In this document: one piece after another, positions 1 to 8,771 of the stretch
Position numbering within the stretch: the first letter of the stretch is position 1
Layout: each line of letters opens with the position of its first letter
Source: CAXBBB01 sp963793245
GTDB taxonomy: Bacteria; Bacteroidota; Rhodothermia; Rhodothermales; BA12
Length of the DNA stretch: 64,000 nucleotides
Assembly (NCBI GenBank): GCA_963793245.1
Contig: CAWBZG010000005.1
Span: 496,001-560,000 of the forward strand
Reading direction: 5' to 3'
Position numbers and translations under genes: made by a program
The notes under the pieces: generated by a model
The model's input: the letters and a program-made list of their open reading frames with translations, nothing else
What the model was told of the DNA's origin: nothing
The model's database searches: none

Positions 1-1
1 G

Positions 2-343
2 ATCATGTTTCCGGTCCTGACGATCTGGACCGACTGCATCGCCATCTTCGGCGGCTATCTAGAGAGCGTCGTGGCCGTCGATGTGGACTACCGCGTTTTC
101 CTCTATTCGGCATTCGAGACGATCCGCCTCACCGACCTGATCGTCGACACGATGAAAACGAGCGTCTTCGGATTCATCGTCGGCATCGTCTCGTGCTACC
201 TGGGATACACCGTGCGCGGCGGCACGCGCGAAGTCGGTCAGGCGGCGATGCAGTCGGTCGTGATTTCGTCGCTGCTGATCCTGATCGCCGACGTGCTCAT
301 CGTCCAGCTCTCGATCACCCTCTTCGGCGACATCTCCGGCTGA
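2..343 (+). CDS. mlaE: MlaE-type ABC permease, C-terminal part (5' end outside window)
   Basis: This is the last ~113 codons of the permease subunit of an Mla-type phospholipid/lipid ABC transporter, which moves lipids between outer and inner membrane. The reading frame is already open at the window edge, so the gene starts upstream. Hydrophobic segments cover the regulatory-loop/TM tail; the stretch YTVRGGTREVGQAAMQSVV is the conserved MlaE helix that contacts the ATPase, followed by a final TM segment (SSLLILIADVLIV). It is followed after 3 bases by the ATPase gene and then by an MCE-domain gene, the standard mlaEFD order. Family identification is by motif recognition and synteny and is strong. 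Confidence 0.9.
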   Translation: MMFPVLTIWTDCIAIFGGYLESVVAVDVDYRVFLYSAFETIRLTDLIVDTMKTSVFGFIVGIVSCYLGYTVRGGTREVGQAAMQSVVISSLLILIADVLIVQLSITLFGDISG

Positions 344-346
344 CCC

Positions 347-1204
347 ATGCCCGACTCCAACACCCAACCCTACGGCGGATCGCCTCCGCCCGTCGATACG
401 CCCCAAGGTCGTCCGCCCGCGTTCGAGTTGGGCAGCGGTCCTCCGTCCGACGATACGGTCGTCGAGTTGCGCGACGTCTACAAAGGCTTCGGCGAAAAGG
501 AAATCCTCAAAGGCGTCTCGTTCGATGTGCCGCGCGGCCAGAGCGTCCTCGTCATGGGCGGATCGGGAACGGGCAAGAGCGTCACCATCAAGCACGTCGT
601 CCAACTGCTCGACCCCGACGCGGGCGAGGTCTGGGTGCTGGGCAAACGCGCCGACCAACTCGGTCAGGACGAGATGGACGAGTTGCGGCTCAAAATCGGT
701 TACCTGTTTCAGAGCGGTGCCCTGTTCGACTCGATGACGGTGTACGAAAACCTCGACTTCATCTTGGGGCGGCACACCAAGCAGTCCGTCGGCGAGCGGC
801 GCGACCGCATCGAAGAAACGCTCAACTGGGTCAACCTGATCGACTCGGCGCCGCAGTATCCGTCCGAACTGTCGGGCGGTCAGCGCAAGCGCATCGGGCT
901 GGCCCGCTCGATCATCCTCGAACCCGAGATCATGCTCTACGACGAGCCGACGACCGGGCTGGACCCGATCAGCGTGCGCGTCGTGAGCGACCTGATCACA
1001 CGTTTGCGCGACGAACGCGGCATCTCGTCCATCGCCATCACGCACGACATGCTCTGCGCCGAACTCATCGCCGACCGCATCTACTTCATTCAGGATGGCG
1101 TCATCGGCGCCGCCGGTACGCTCGACGAAGTCCGCAACAGCAGCGTGCCCGACATCCGTACGTTCTTCCAGGCGAACGACCCGTCTATTCCCGTCTCCTT
1201 CTGA
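347..1204 (+). CDS. mlaF: MlaF-type ABC transporter ATPase
   Basis: Cytoplasmic ATPase subunit of the Mla lipid transporter. The 285-aa product has a ~35-aa Pro-rich, probably disordered N-terminal extension and then one complete ABC domain: Walker A GGSGTGKS (71-78), Q-loop FQSG (121-124), signature LSGGQ (175-179), Walker B IMLYDE (195-200) and switch His233. All catalytic residues are present. The ATG lies 3 bases after the mlaE stop, and mlaD follows after a 39-base gap, so the three are probably co-transcribed. The closest family is the MlaF/Ttg2A branch, judged from the FQSGALFDSMTVYENL segment typical of it. Confidence 0.93.
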   Translation: MPDSNTQPYGGSPPPVDTPQGRPPAFELGSGPPSDDTVVELRDVYKGFGEKEILKGVSFDVPRGQSVLVMGGSGTGKSVTIKHVVQLLDPDAGEVWVLGKRADQLGQDEMDELRLKIGYLFQSGALFDSMTVYENLDFILGRHTKQSVGERRDRIEETLNWVNLIDSAPQYPSELSGGQRKRIGLARSIILEPEIMLYDEPTTGLDPISVRVVSDLITRLRDERGISSIAITHDMLCAELIADRIYFIQDGVIGAAGTLDEVRNSSVPDIRTFFQANDPSIPVSF

Positions 1205-1243
1205 CGCCGCGTCCCGACGCTCCCGTATTTCCCCCCTTGACCT

Positions 1244-2464
1244 ATGCCTCGCCAAGCCCGCGTCGGCCTTCTCGTACTCGCCGGATTCGGCCTGTTCTTG
1301 GTCGTCCTGTTCACGATTGCGCAGCGCTCGTTTCTGCTGAGCAGCACATTCACCGTCCAGACTTCGTTCTACAACGTCGCCGGGTTGGTACCGGGAGCGC
1401 CCGTACAGTATCAGGGCGTCAACGTTGGGCGCGTGGAGGGCGTGATCTTGCCTGGGCAGCCTAGTGACAAAGTGCGCGTGGAGATGCAGCTCGACGAGGA
1501 CGTGCAGCACCTGATTCGCTCGAACACCCAGGCGCAGGTGCAGTCGGACGGACTGGTCGGCAACATGATCATCGTGCTGCTGGCGAACACGGCTCAGGCG
1601 CCTCCCATCGAGCCGGGCGGAGCGATTCCAGGACTGGAGCCGTTCTCGCTGACCGACGTGACCGACCGCGCGTTGACGAGCGTTCAGGCGTTCAACGAAG
1701 TCGCCGAGGGTCTGCAACTCATTCTGTCGGACGTGCGCAATGCCGAGGGCACGATCGGCAGCTTGATCTACGATCCCGCGCTCTACAACAGCCTCGTCGC
1801 CACGACGACGGAGACCGAAGCCCTGCTGGGCCGATTGGGACAGAGCGCCGAAAACATCGTCCTGAGCGCCGAGAACACGACGGCTGGACTCAACGAGATG
1901 CTCAACAAGATCAACAACGGCGACGGATCGCTGGCGCTGATGCTCAACGACCCGTCGTTTTACAATCAACTCGTCGCCGCGTCGGACACGCTGCTGACGG
2001 TTACGCGCGATGTGAGCTTCGTTACCTCCAACCTCGAAGAGGCGACGGCGTGGGGATCGGTCGCCGCCTTCCGCGCGGCTGAGTTGACCGAGGCGTTGCA
2101 GCAAAACTTCCTGTTCAAACGCTACTTCGAAGAGCGCGGCTACACCGATCAGGCGCCGTTCGAAGTGCGCGAGCGCGCCATCCGCAGCAGCCAGCGCGAG
2201 ATCGAAGAGCAGAGACGCGCCCTCTACGAATGGCAACTGCGCGTCCAGGCACTCGTCGACCGGCTCGAAGCGCAGGGTGTCGAGACGCCGCCCGCTCCCG
2301 AGTCGCTACCCAACGACCTGCCGACTCCGAGAGGACAAAGCGCGCCCACTGGCAACGGAAACGGTGATACGTCGTCGACTTCTCGCACGCCCGGAGCGTC
2401 CGCCCAACCCGCAGCAGGCGACGACCTCGCATGGATTCCGCAGGCGACTCGGCAGCGGCGGTGA
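1244..2464 (+). CDS. mlaD: MlaD-like MCE-domain substrate-binding protein
   Basis: Periplasmic lipid-binding subunit anchored in the inner membrane. A single N-terminal TM helix (about residues 8-30) precedes one MCE domain (about 38-115; note VAGLVPGAPVQYQGVNVGRV, the family hallmark). A long helical region follows (130-330), and a Pro/Ser/Thr-rich tail ends near residue 406. At 406 aa it is about twice the length of E. coli MlaD, as is common for single-MCE proteins outside Proteobacteria, where the long helix may span the periplasm. The stop codon overlaps the GTG start of the next gene. Confidence 0.9.
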   Translation: MPRQARVGLLVLAGFGLFLVVLFTIAQRSFLLSSTFTVQTSFYNVAGLVPGAPVQYQGVNVGRVEGVILPGQPSDKVRVEMQLDEDVQHLIRSNTQAQVQSDGLVGNMIIVLLANTAQAPPIEPGGAIPGLEPFSLTDVTDRALTSVQAFNEVAEGLQLILSDVRNAEGTIGSLIYDPALYNSLVATTTETEALLGRLGQSAENIVLSAENTTAGLNEMLNKINNGDGSLALMLNDPSFYNQLVAASDTLLTVTRDVSFVTSNLEEATAWGSVAAFRAAELTEALQQNFLFKRYFEERGYTDQAPFEVRERAIRSSQREIEEQRRALYEWQLRVQALVDRLEAQGVETPPAPESLPNDLPTPRGQSAPTGNGNGDTSSTSRTPGASAQPAAGDDLAWIPQATRQRR

Positions 2465-3835
2465 GTCAAGACCCGCACATCCCTCCTACTGAGCGCCGAG
2501 CAGCGTTTGAGGCAGTCGCGTTCGCGGGAGCGATGCTGCTGTTCCTGTTTCTGGTCTACGATCTACACGCGTTCAACGGGCCGCAGAGTTATCTGGTCGT
2601 GCCCCTCGTCGCCATCTCCGGGGCGATCCTGGCGTGGCCGATGCGCGACAATCAGGCCGTCCGCGCCCTGCTCCTGGCGGGCGGGTTGGTCGTATTGCTC
2701 TGGCTTGGGCAGCAACTGTTCGGCGTGCTCCTGCCGTTCCTGATCGTCTACCTGTTCGCGTTTTTGTTCGAGCCGCTGGTGTCTCGGCTGCACAAAAAGC
2801 GCAACATCCCACGCTGGGTGAGCGCACTGGGCATCGTAACCCTGCTGCTCGGCGCCATCGGCGGACTCTTGACGTTCGTCGTGCCCAACCTGCTCGGCGA
2901 AGCGCAGAACCTCACCTCCCGGCTGGTCGGCGTCGTCGGCGACCTGCGGCAGTGGGCGCTCACGTCGCCGACGCTCGACCGCATCACCGAAGGCGGATTG
3001 GTCGACCGCGAAATGCTCGTCAACGAAATCAGCCAGGCCGTCCAGACGACAGCTGGTCGGCGCAGGGGGCGACATTCCGCGCGCGGTCAACGGCGTCGTG
3101 TCGCGCATCGGCAGTCTGCTGAGCACGTTTACCGTCTTGTCGATCATGCCGGTCGCGCTGTTCTACTTGCTCAAAGACTACCCCTTCGTCACCCGCCGCG
3201 TGATGGAGCTGTTTCCGACGTTCGGCGGCAAGCGCGACTACCTCGTCACCGCCAGCGTCGTCGTCGGCGATTACCTGCGCGGCCAACTCATCATCTCGTC
3301 GATTGCGGCCTTCAACGTCGGCTTGCTGCTGCTGCTCTTCGGCTTTCCCTACGCGATCCTGATGGGCCTGATCGCGGGCGTGCTCAACCTGATCCCCAAC
3401 ATCGGCGCGCTGATTACGATGGCGCTGGGCGTCGTCGTCGCGTTGATCTTTGGAGACCCGCTTGGCAAAGACCTACTCGTCGTCGTGGGCGTGCTGCTCG
3501 GACAGGCTCTACTCGAAGGCAGCATCCTCTCGCCGACGATCCTGAGCCAACAAGTCGGCCTGCACCCCGTTCTGATCCTGATCTCGCTGTTCGTGTTCGG
3601 CTTCTTCATGGGCATCATCGGCCTGTTCGTCGCCGTGCCGATCACCGCCATTGTGATGACGCTCTACAAGTCGTATCGCGACCAGATGCATCTCGACCTG
3701 CTCGATTATACCGAGTCGTCCTCGTTGCGCTCGCCGCGTAGTTTCACCTTCTCCACGACGCACCCCTCTCTCACCGACGATGGCGCTCTCCACGCCTCCG
3801 ATCCGCCCTCGATTGATGACACACCCGCAGGCTGA
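2461..3835 (+). CDS. AI-2E family (PerM-like) permease, reading frame broken near 3049
   Basis: Polytopic membrane protein of the AI-2E/PerM transporter family. The N-terminal half (2461 to about 3048) has three to four TM helices and the FEPLVSRL segment. The C-terminal half (about 3050-3835) contains LRGQLIISSIAAF, FPYAILMGLIAGVLNLIPNIG and the QALLEGSILSPTILS region, all diagnostic. The halves lie in different frames: removing one base near 3049 gives the continuous reading AVQT/QLVGAGGDIPRAVNG. The start chosen is the GTG at 2461, which overlaps the mlaD stop (GTGA); an ATG at 2431 is possible. The substrate is unknown. It is either a pseudogene or a one-base sequence error; error is more likely given the same pattern elsewhere. 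Confidence 0.85.
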
Positions 3836-4425
3836 CGCGCGCGCTCACCGCGAGACCATAGCGACGTGGACCGTCGGGGGCCGCCTGCATCCGTCGGGAA
3901 GTTTGGTCGCGCGTGCGCTACTCCGGTGGACCGGCGACCCACTTCGAGCCGAAGCCTTTCACTTGCTCGTCGGATCGCTCTTCGCGCTGGCGTGCGGCGG
4001 CGCCTACCTGCTCTCGGGCAGCCTCCCTACCGGTTGGTCGGCGAGCGTTGCAACCTGGGCGATCTGGGCGAGCATCGGCGGCACCTTAGTCGGCCTAGTC
4101 GGATGGACACCCAGTCTCCACGTGCTGCTGAGCGGCGACGCCCTACTCATCCGGCAAGGTGATGTGCATACTCGCGTCGAGTTGAGTCAGATCGTCGGTT
4201 GCGGCGCACTTGGACGCCCGGACGTTCCACCGCGTCCACCGCCGATACGCAGGCGTGCGCACGTTCGCCGTGCGCACCAACGCTCTGCTGCTCGTCGAGA
4301 CTACGGATGCCCCCTTCGTCATCGGCCTCGCCACCTCATCGGACCGCGACGCTCTCCACAACGACCTGAGCACTCACCCGGCACCCGCCTGCATTCGCGC
4401 CCAAGTAGCCGTCGCCGCCCACTAA
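3816..4425 (+). CDS. Membrane protein with PH-like C-terminal domain, frame broken near 4203
   Basis: The ATG at 3816 overlaps the end of the permease gene by 20 bases. The product has two central TM helices (AFHLLVGSLFALACGGAYLL and SVATWAIWASIGGTLVGLVGW) followed by a beta-rich stretch (LLIRQGDVHTRVELSQIVGC) that continues in another frame as HLDARTFHRVHRRYAG...NALLLVETTDAPFVIGLAT. The order of two TM helices and then a strand-rich region ending in a phrase like 'fviGl.ts..l...l' resembles bacterial PH-domain membrane proteins. Dropping one G at about 4203 restores the reading. The specific function is unknown. Confidence 0.6.
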
Positions 4426-4450
4426 AACGCCCGTCCTCCCCCTTAGCAAG

Positions 4451-4526
4451 GGGAGGTGCCCGAAGGGTGGAGGGGTCGAGCGGAGATCACCGCAGTCAGA
4501 CCACCCCACCCTTCGGGCACCCCTCC
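4451..4526. repeat. Large imperfect stem-loop repeat upstream of tgt
   Basis: Two ~26-base arms (4451-4476 and 4501-4526) are nearly perfect inverted copies around the core GGTGCCCGAAGGGTGG, separated by a 24-base loop. Shorter dyads flank it (CCCCTTAGCAAGGGG around 4439-4453 and CTCCTCATCTGAGGAG near 4523-4538). It sits between the membrane-protein gene and tgt. It has no T-tract typical of a terminator, so it is recorded as a MITE/REP-like palindromic repeat that may also block or stabilise transcripts. Confidence 0.7.
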
Positions 4527-4569
4527 TCATCTGAGGAGGAGACGTCTTTTCCGCAGCTCTGCGCAGACT

Positions 4570-5700
4570 ATGACCTTCGACCACCTCCACACCGACTCAG
4601 GCAGCGACGCGCGCGCCGGGCTGCTCACGACCGATCACGGCACGATCCAGACGCCGCGCTTCATGCCCGTCGGCACGCTGGGTAGCGTCAAAGGCATCTC
4701 GCCGCTCGAACTGAAAGAGGAGGTCCGCGCCGAGATCATCCTGGGCAACACCTACCACCTGTTTCTGCGCCCCGGACTCGACGTGCTGCGCAGCGCAGGC
4801 GGGTTGCACCGCTTCATGGGCTGGGACCGCCCGATTCTGACCGACAGCGGCGGCTACCAAGTGTTCTCGCTCGCCGAGAATCGCAAGATCACCGAAGAGG
4901 GCGTCACGTTCCAGAGCCACATCGACGGAAGCCGCCACCTGCTCACGCCCGAGTCCGTAGTCGACGCTCAGCGCGCCATTGGATCGGACGTGATGATGGT
5001 TCTCGACGAGTGTCCGCCCGGCGACGCCGAGGAATCCTACGCTCGCACGTCGAACGAATTGACGCTCCGCTGGGCCGAGCGCGCCATCACGCACTGGCGC
5101 TCGACCGATCCGATCTACGGACACAGCCAGGCGCTGTGGGGCATCGTGCAGGGCGTCGTCTATCCCGAGATCCGCAGGCAGTCGGCCCGCGCGCTGGTCG
5201 ACATGGAGTTTCCCGGCTACGCCATCGGCGGCCTGAGCGTCGGCGAACCAGCCGAGGATATGTACGCGATGGTCGAAGTCGTCGCCCCTTTGCTACCCAA
5301 AGACAAGCCGCGCTACCTGATGGGCGTCGGCACGCCTGCCAACCTGATCGAAAACGTCGCCCGCGGCGTCGACCTGTTCGACTGCGTGCTGCCCACGCGC
5401 AACGGTCGCAATGGGACCGTCTACACGACTGAGGGCATCGTCAACCTGAAAAACAAGAAGTGGGAGCATCACCAAGGTCCGCTCGATCCTGGCCTAGACA
5501 CCTACTCGGCGCAGACGTTCAGCCGCTCGTACTTGCGGCACCTGATCCGCAGCAAAGAACTGCTCGGCATGCGCATCGCCAGCCTGCAAAACCTGACGTT
5601 TTTCCTCTGGCTGATGGACCAGATGCGTGGAGCTATCCTCGAAGACCGCTTTGTAGCGTGGAAAGACGAGTGGCTACCGCGCGTGAGTCGGAAGGCGTAG
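4570..5700 (+). CDS. tgt: Queuine/preQ1 tRNA-guanine transglycosylase
   Basis: Exchanges guanine-34 of GUN-anticodon tRNAs for the queuosine precursor. The 376-aa product has the full TIM-barrel signatures: TDSGGYQVFSL with Asp92, VIGSDVMMVLDECPPG-type substrate loop, GGLSVGEP, and DCVLPTRNGRNG with nucleophile Asp271. The zinc site at the end of the barrel is altered. Where most bacterial enzymes have CxCxxC, this one reads LDTYSAQTFSRSYLRHL, so all three cysteines are gone and only His324 remains. I recall this as usual for Bacteroidota enzymes, so it supports the taxonomic reading rather than loss of function. The start is the ATG at 4570, giving the family's N-terminus MTFDHLHTDSGSDARAG. 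Confidence 0.95.
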   Translation: MTFDHLHTDSGSDARAGLLTTDHGTIQTPRFMPVGTLGSVKGISPLELKEEVRAEIILGNTYHLFLRPGLDVLRSAGGLHRFMGWDRPILTDSGGYQVFSLAENRKITEEGVTFQSHIDGSRHLLTPESVVDAQRAIGSDVMMVLDECPPGDAEESYARTSNELTLRWAERAITHWRSTDPIYGHSQALWGIVQGVVYPEIRRQSARALVDMEFPGYAIGGLSVGEPAEDMYAMVEVVAPLLPKDKPRYLMGVGTPANLIENVARGVDLFDCVLPTRNGRNGTVYTTEGIVNLKNKKWEHHQGPLDPGLDTYSAQTFSRSYLRHLIRSKELLGMRIASLQNLTFFLWLMDQMRGAILEDRFVAWKDEWLPRVSRKA

Positions 5701-5712
5701 CGATCTGAGAGA

Positions 5713-5750
5713 CAAATGAAAACGGCCCCACCTCCGATGAGGCGAGGCCG
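5713..5750 (-). terminator. Rho-independent terminator after csbD-like gene
   Basis: On the minus strand a GC-rich hairpin (CGGCC...CCTC, loop, GAGG...GGCCG; 5723-5750) is followed by TTTTCATTTG. It lies 24 bases past the stop of the CsbD-like gene. The same hairpin could also stop read-through from tgt on the plus strand, though the plus-strand U-tract is lacking. Confidence 0.7.
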
Positions 5751-5773
5751 CAATATTCAGAACGTAGTCCGAG

Positions 5774-6019
5774 TCAGTCGAGGGCGCGCTTTGCGGCTCC
5801 GGCAGCGTCGGCGTGGGCGTCGCCGACTTTCTTCTGCACCTTGCCTTTGACTTCATCGGCAGCGCCTTCGGCCTGGAGGCTGGTGTCATCGAACGCATCG
5901 CCGACGGCTTTCTTGAGTTTGCCTTTGGCTTCGGTGAAAGCGCCTTTGACTTGCTGAGTGCGGCCTTCCGCTTCCTGGTCGCGGAGACCGTCTTTGATGT
6001 CCTTTTTGATATCGCTCAT
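5774..6019 (-). CDS. CsbD-like stress protein
   Basis: An 81-aa hydrophilic, Lys/Ala/Glu-rich protein with two repeats of the CsbD motif (QVKGAFTEAKGKLKKAVGDA and EVKGKVQKKVGDA). These match the family's G-x-xKGK-x-K-x-x-G-D pattern. CsbD-like proteins are small, soluble, abundant general-stress proteins with no known biochemical activity. The start is the internal ATG giving MSDIKKDIKDGLRDQEAEG, because the 20 codons before it are not family-like. It is a monocistronic gene with its own terminator. Confidence 0.88.
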   Translation of the reverse strand: MSDIKKDIKDGLRDQEAEGRTQQVKGAFTEAKGKLKKAVGDAFDDTSLQAEGAADEVKGKVQKKVGDAHADAAGAAKRALD

Positions 6020-6206
6020 GGTGTATCGGTATTCGTGGTTGGGAGATGCTGCCACCCGTGGGGTCTGCCGTGGATTCACACCGGCGACAACGTCACGCGT
6101 GACGCGCTCTCGTTACGGTTACTGATTACGTCCAGTCCCGCCCCGCTGCAGTTCGCGGGACTTGAGCGGGGCGCAAGTACAACCGCCCGAATGCGGTCTA
6201 CCCTAC

Positions 6207-6869
6207 TTACAGATACGCTTCGCCTCGCGTACGGCTTCGGACCGAACGGGCAGGACTTCCATACGCAACGACGAACGGTTCGACAGAACGCACGACAAGC
6301 GAGCCAGCCCCGACTACCGTATGCTCCCCGACTTCGACGCCGTGGAGCAAAACCGCTCCAATCCCTATGGCAGCATAAGCCCCGATGCGGCAATTCCCGC
6401 CCGTTGTTACGCCAGGAGCGAGGCTTGCAAAATCGCCCAGAACCGAATCGTGATCCAGAGAGGCCTTAGTATTGACGATGCATCCTCTTCCGACAGAAAC
6501 GCTCGGATTGACCGTCGCCCCCGCCATGATGACCGTGCCCGCTCCAATCGAAACGTCAGCCCCAATGCTTGCCGCAGGATGCACGGTCGAGACCAAGATG
6601 AGTCCGGGGCACAGCGCTTCGATCCGCTGCGTAACCTGAGAGCGAACCGTATTGTCGCCGATCGCGACGACGAAGCCCTTCAGGTCGTGCGTAGCCACCA
6701 AATGGGGCAGGTTCTGCGGGCTTCCCAGTAGGGGATAGCCCGCATATCGCTCACCAGTACTGTGACTATCGTCGAGGAAGCCTGCCACGTGGTAGCGTCC
6801 TTCGTTGCGCATCACGTCGGCGACGACCTTTCCGTGCCCCGATGCTCCTACAATTACGATGGATTCCAT
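6207..6869 (-). CDS. NeuD/PglD-like sugar O-/N-acyltransferase (left-handed beta-helix)
   Basis: Transfers an acyl (usually acetyl) group to a nucleotide sugar or sialic-acid-type sugar. The N-terminus is a Rossmann-like domain (SIVIVGASGHGKVVADVM, FLDD, VAIGDN). It is followed by a hexapeptide-repeat beta helix (HPAASIGADVSIGAGTVIMAGATVNPSVSVGRGCIVNTKASLDHD...) with catalytic His in LDHDS. Length (220 aa) and architecture match NeuD/PglD. The start is the ATG giving MESIVIVGASG; the longer frame adds 28 unrelated residues. It is isolated from other sugar genes, so the substrate is unknown. Confidence 0.87.
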   Translation of the reverse strand: MESIVIVGASGHGKVVADVMRNEGRYHVAGFLDDSHSTGERYAGYPLLGSPQNLPHLVATHDLKGFVVAIGDNTVRSQVTQRIEALCPGLILVSTVHPAASIGADVSIGAGTVIMAGATVNPSVSVGRGCIVNTKASLDHDSVLGDFASLAPGVTTGGNCRIGAYAAIGIGAVLLHGVEVGEHTVVGAGSLVVRSVEPFVVAYGSPARSVRSRTRGEAYL

Positions 6870-7040
6870 ACCCTGCCCGCAAAGGCTTCTACTGAACGCT
6901 AAACGGCTCCACGCCGTCCGCAGAAGGTAGAGGCAGCATCCTGCGATCTCCAATGGCCGAAAGCCGGGACCACCGCTCTTCGGGTAGTGAACGCCTCACC
7001 GAACGCCGCGTATGGAGCCGACACCCTCTATCCTCCTCCG

Positions 7041-8276
7041 ATGCGCACGTTCGACGTTCCCACGTTCTACCAAAGCCCGATCATCGGCCAGGTCAAGGCG
7101 CATCGGCGGACGTTCGATCCTCGGAAGCGTGACCTGGCACCGTCGATCATCGACTTTGGGCCGGTGCGGTTTCTGCTGGCGCGGCACTTCGGATTCTGCT
7201 ACGGCGTCGAGAATGCCATCGACATCGCTTACCGCGCACTCGACGAGCATCCGGACCAGCGCATCTTTTTGCTGTCCGAGATGATCCACAACCCGCACGT
7301 CAACGACGACTTGCAGGCGCGCGGGATGCGGTTCTTGCGGACGACGACCGGAGAACAACTCATCCCGTTCAGCGAACTGACGCCCGACGACATCGTGATC
7401 GTGCCCGCGTTTGGCGCCACGCGCGAGGTGATGGCGAAGATCGAAGCCATCGGCATCGACCCGCTGAGTTGGAATACGACGTGCCCGTTCGTCGAGAAGG
7501 TGTGGAAGAAGAGCGCGCAGATCGGTCGCAAGGACTACACCATCGTCGTGCACGGCAAGCGGCTGCACGAGGAAACGCGGGCGACGTTTTCGCAGGCGCA
7601 GCAGCACGCGCCTGTCGTCGTCGTGCGCGATCTGGAGGAGGCCGAGCGGCTGGGACGCGTCGTCGCTGGTCAAGAGGATGCCGAGTACTTTTTCGCTCAT
7701 TTCGGCGGACGGTTCAGCGAAGGCTTCGACCCCAGTCGCGACCTGCGAAGCATCGGCGTGGTCAACCAGACGACGATGCTGGCGACCGAGACGCAGGCCA
7801 TCGCCGAGCACCTGCGCGACGTGATGCGCGCCCGTTACGGCGAGTCCGATTTGAAAGCGCACTTCGCCGACACGTCGGATACGCTGTGCTATGCCACCAA
7901 CGAAAACCAGAATGCGACGCTCGCACTGATTGAGCAGGGAGGAGACGTGGCACTGGTTGTTGGCGGGTACAACTCGTCGAACACGAGCCACCTGGTCGAA
8001 CTCTGCGCCGAAGCGATGCCGTCGTTCTTCATCCACTCGGACGCCGAGATCCTGTCGCCGGAGTTGATTCAGCATTTCGATCCGCATCACGAGCAGGTCG
8101 TGCGCACCAGCGATTGGATGCCCGGCCATCGCCCGCTTGATGTCGTCCTCACGGCAGGCGCGAGTTGCCCCGATGCGTTGCTCGAAGGCGTTCTGCGCCG
8201 CGTGCTCGACTTCTTTCCCGACGCGTTGCCCATCGAAACGGCCCTGCTACCCTTCGCGGATGGAGAACCGGCGTGA
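7041..8276 (+). CDS. ispH: 4-hydroxy-3-methylbut-2-enyl diphosphate reductase (IspH)
   Basis: Last enzyme of the MEP isoprenoid pathway, a 4Fe-4S (3Fe-4S) reductase making IPP and DMAPP. The three cluster cysteines are visible in GFCYGVENA, NTTCPFVEKVW and DTLCYATNENQNA, and the substrate His residues in EMIHNPHVND and VVHGKRLHEE. At 411 aa it belongs to the longer plant/cyanobacteria-like form rather than the ~316-aa E. coli type. The ATG at 7041 is chosen (MRTFDVPTFYQSP), 18 codons inside the longest frame. Its stop overlaps the GTG of the next gene. Confidence 0.94.
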   Translation: MRTFDVPTFYQSPIIGQVKAHRRTFDPRKRDLAPSIIDFGPVRFLLARHFGFCYGVENAIDIAYRALDEHPDQRIFLLSEMIHNPHVNDDLQARGMRFLRTTTGEQLIPFSELTPDDIVIVPAFGATREVMAKIEAIGIDPLSWNTTCPFVEKVWKKSAQIGRKDYTIVVHGKRLHEETRATFSQAQQHAPVVVVRDLEEAERLGRVVAGQEDAEYFFAHFGGRFSEGFDPSRDLRSIGVVNQTTMLATETQAIAEHLRDVMRARYGESDLKAHFADTSDTLCYATNENQNATLALIEQGGDVALVVGGYNSSNTSHLVELCAEAMPSFFIHSDAEILSPELIQHFDPHHEQVVRTSDWMPGHRPLDVVLTAGASCPDALLEGVLRRVLDFFPDALPIETALLPFADGEPA

Positions 8277-8752
8277 TCGACGCTACACCGACGCGTCCCG
8301 ACTGGTCGAGTGTTGCTGCCTTCGAGCATTTTCTACACGCGCACCTACCTCCCGCCCGCGCCCTTGGCGTTCGCGTCGATGTGCTTGAGGATGAGCGCGT
8401 CCGACTCATCGCTCCACTCCAAGCCAACTGCAATCACAGAGGTGTCGGCTTCGGCGGAAGCGCATCGGCGTTGGCATTGCTCGGCGCATGGGCGGCGCTG
8501 CAACGCGCGCTCGACGGCAGATTCGGCGATGTGGAGGCTGTAGGCGGCGGCGCTTCTATCCGCTTTCTCAAACCGATGCGCAGCGACCTGATCGTAGAGG
8601 CGTTGGCGCCAGAAGGATGGCCGCAAGCGGCCCAACGTGCTCAGACAGATGGAAAAGCCAAAGTCCAGACGTCGTGCGTCGTGACGAGTGGAGGACGCGA
8701 CTGCGCGGTCGTCGACGCTACCTTCGTACTGCTCGCCCCGTTTCACTGGTAG
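8273..8752 (+). CDS. YiiD C-terminal-type thioesterase (hotdog fold)
   Basis: A 159-aa hotdog-fold protein. The segment NCNHRGVGFGGSASALALLGAWAAL matches the conserved helix of the YiiD_C thioesterase family, and IRFLKPMRSDLIVEAL is the matching sheet region. It starts at a GTG whose last two bases are part of the ispH TGA stop, so translation is probably coupled. The family is thought to hydrolyse acyl-thioesters, but the substrate is unknown. Confidence 0.75.
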   Translation: MIDATPTRPDWSSVAAFEHFLHAHLPPARALGVRVDVLEDERVRLIAPLQANCNHRGVGFGGSASALALLGAWAALQRALDGRFGDVEAVGGGASIRFLKPMRSDLIVEALAPEGWPQAAQRAQTDGKAKVQTSCVVTSGGRDCAVVDATFVLLAPFHW

Positions 8753-8771
8753 CGACCGCTCCCTCCCGCCG

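Noticed and set aside
59..2236. 725-codon open frame on the minus strand opposite mlaF/mlaD
   Set aside because: It is the complement shadow of GC-rich coding DNA: composition is R/D/E/V/H-rich without domains, and the plus-strand genes have clear family motifs.
6076..6393. 105-codon minus-strand open frame between csbD and the NeuD-like gene
   Set aside because: Overlaps the NeuD-like gene in another frame, Arg/Ser/Cys-rich, with no family pattern.
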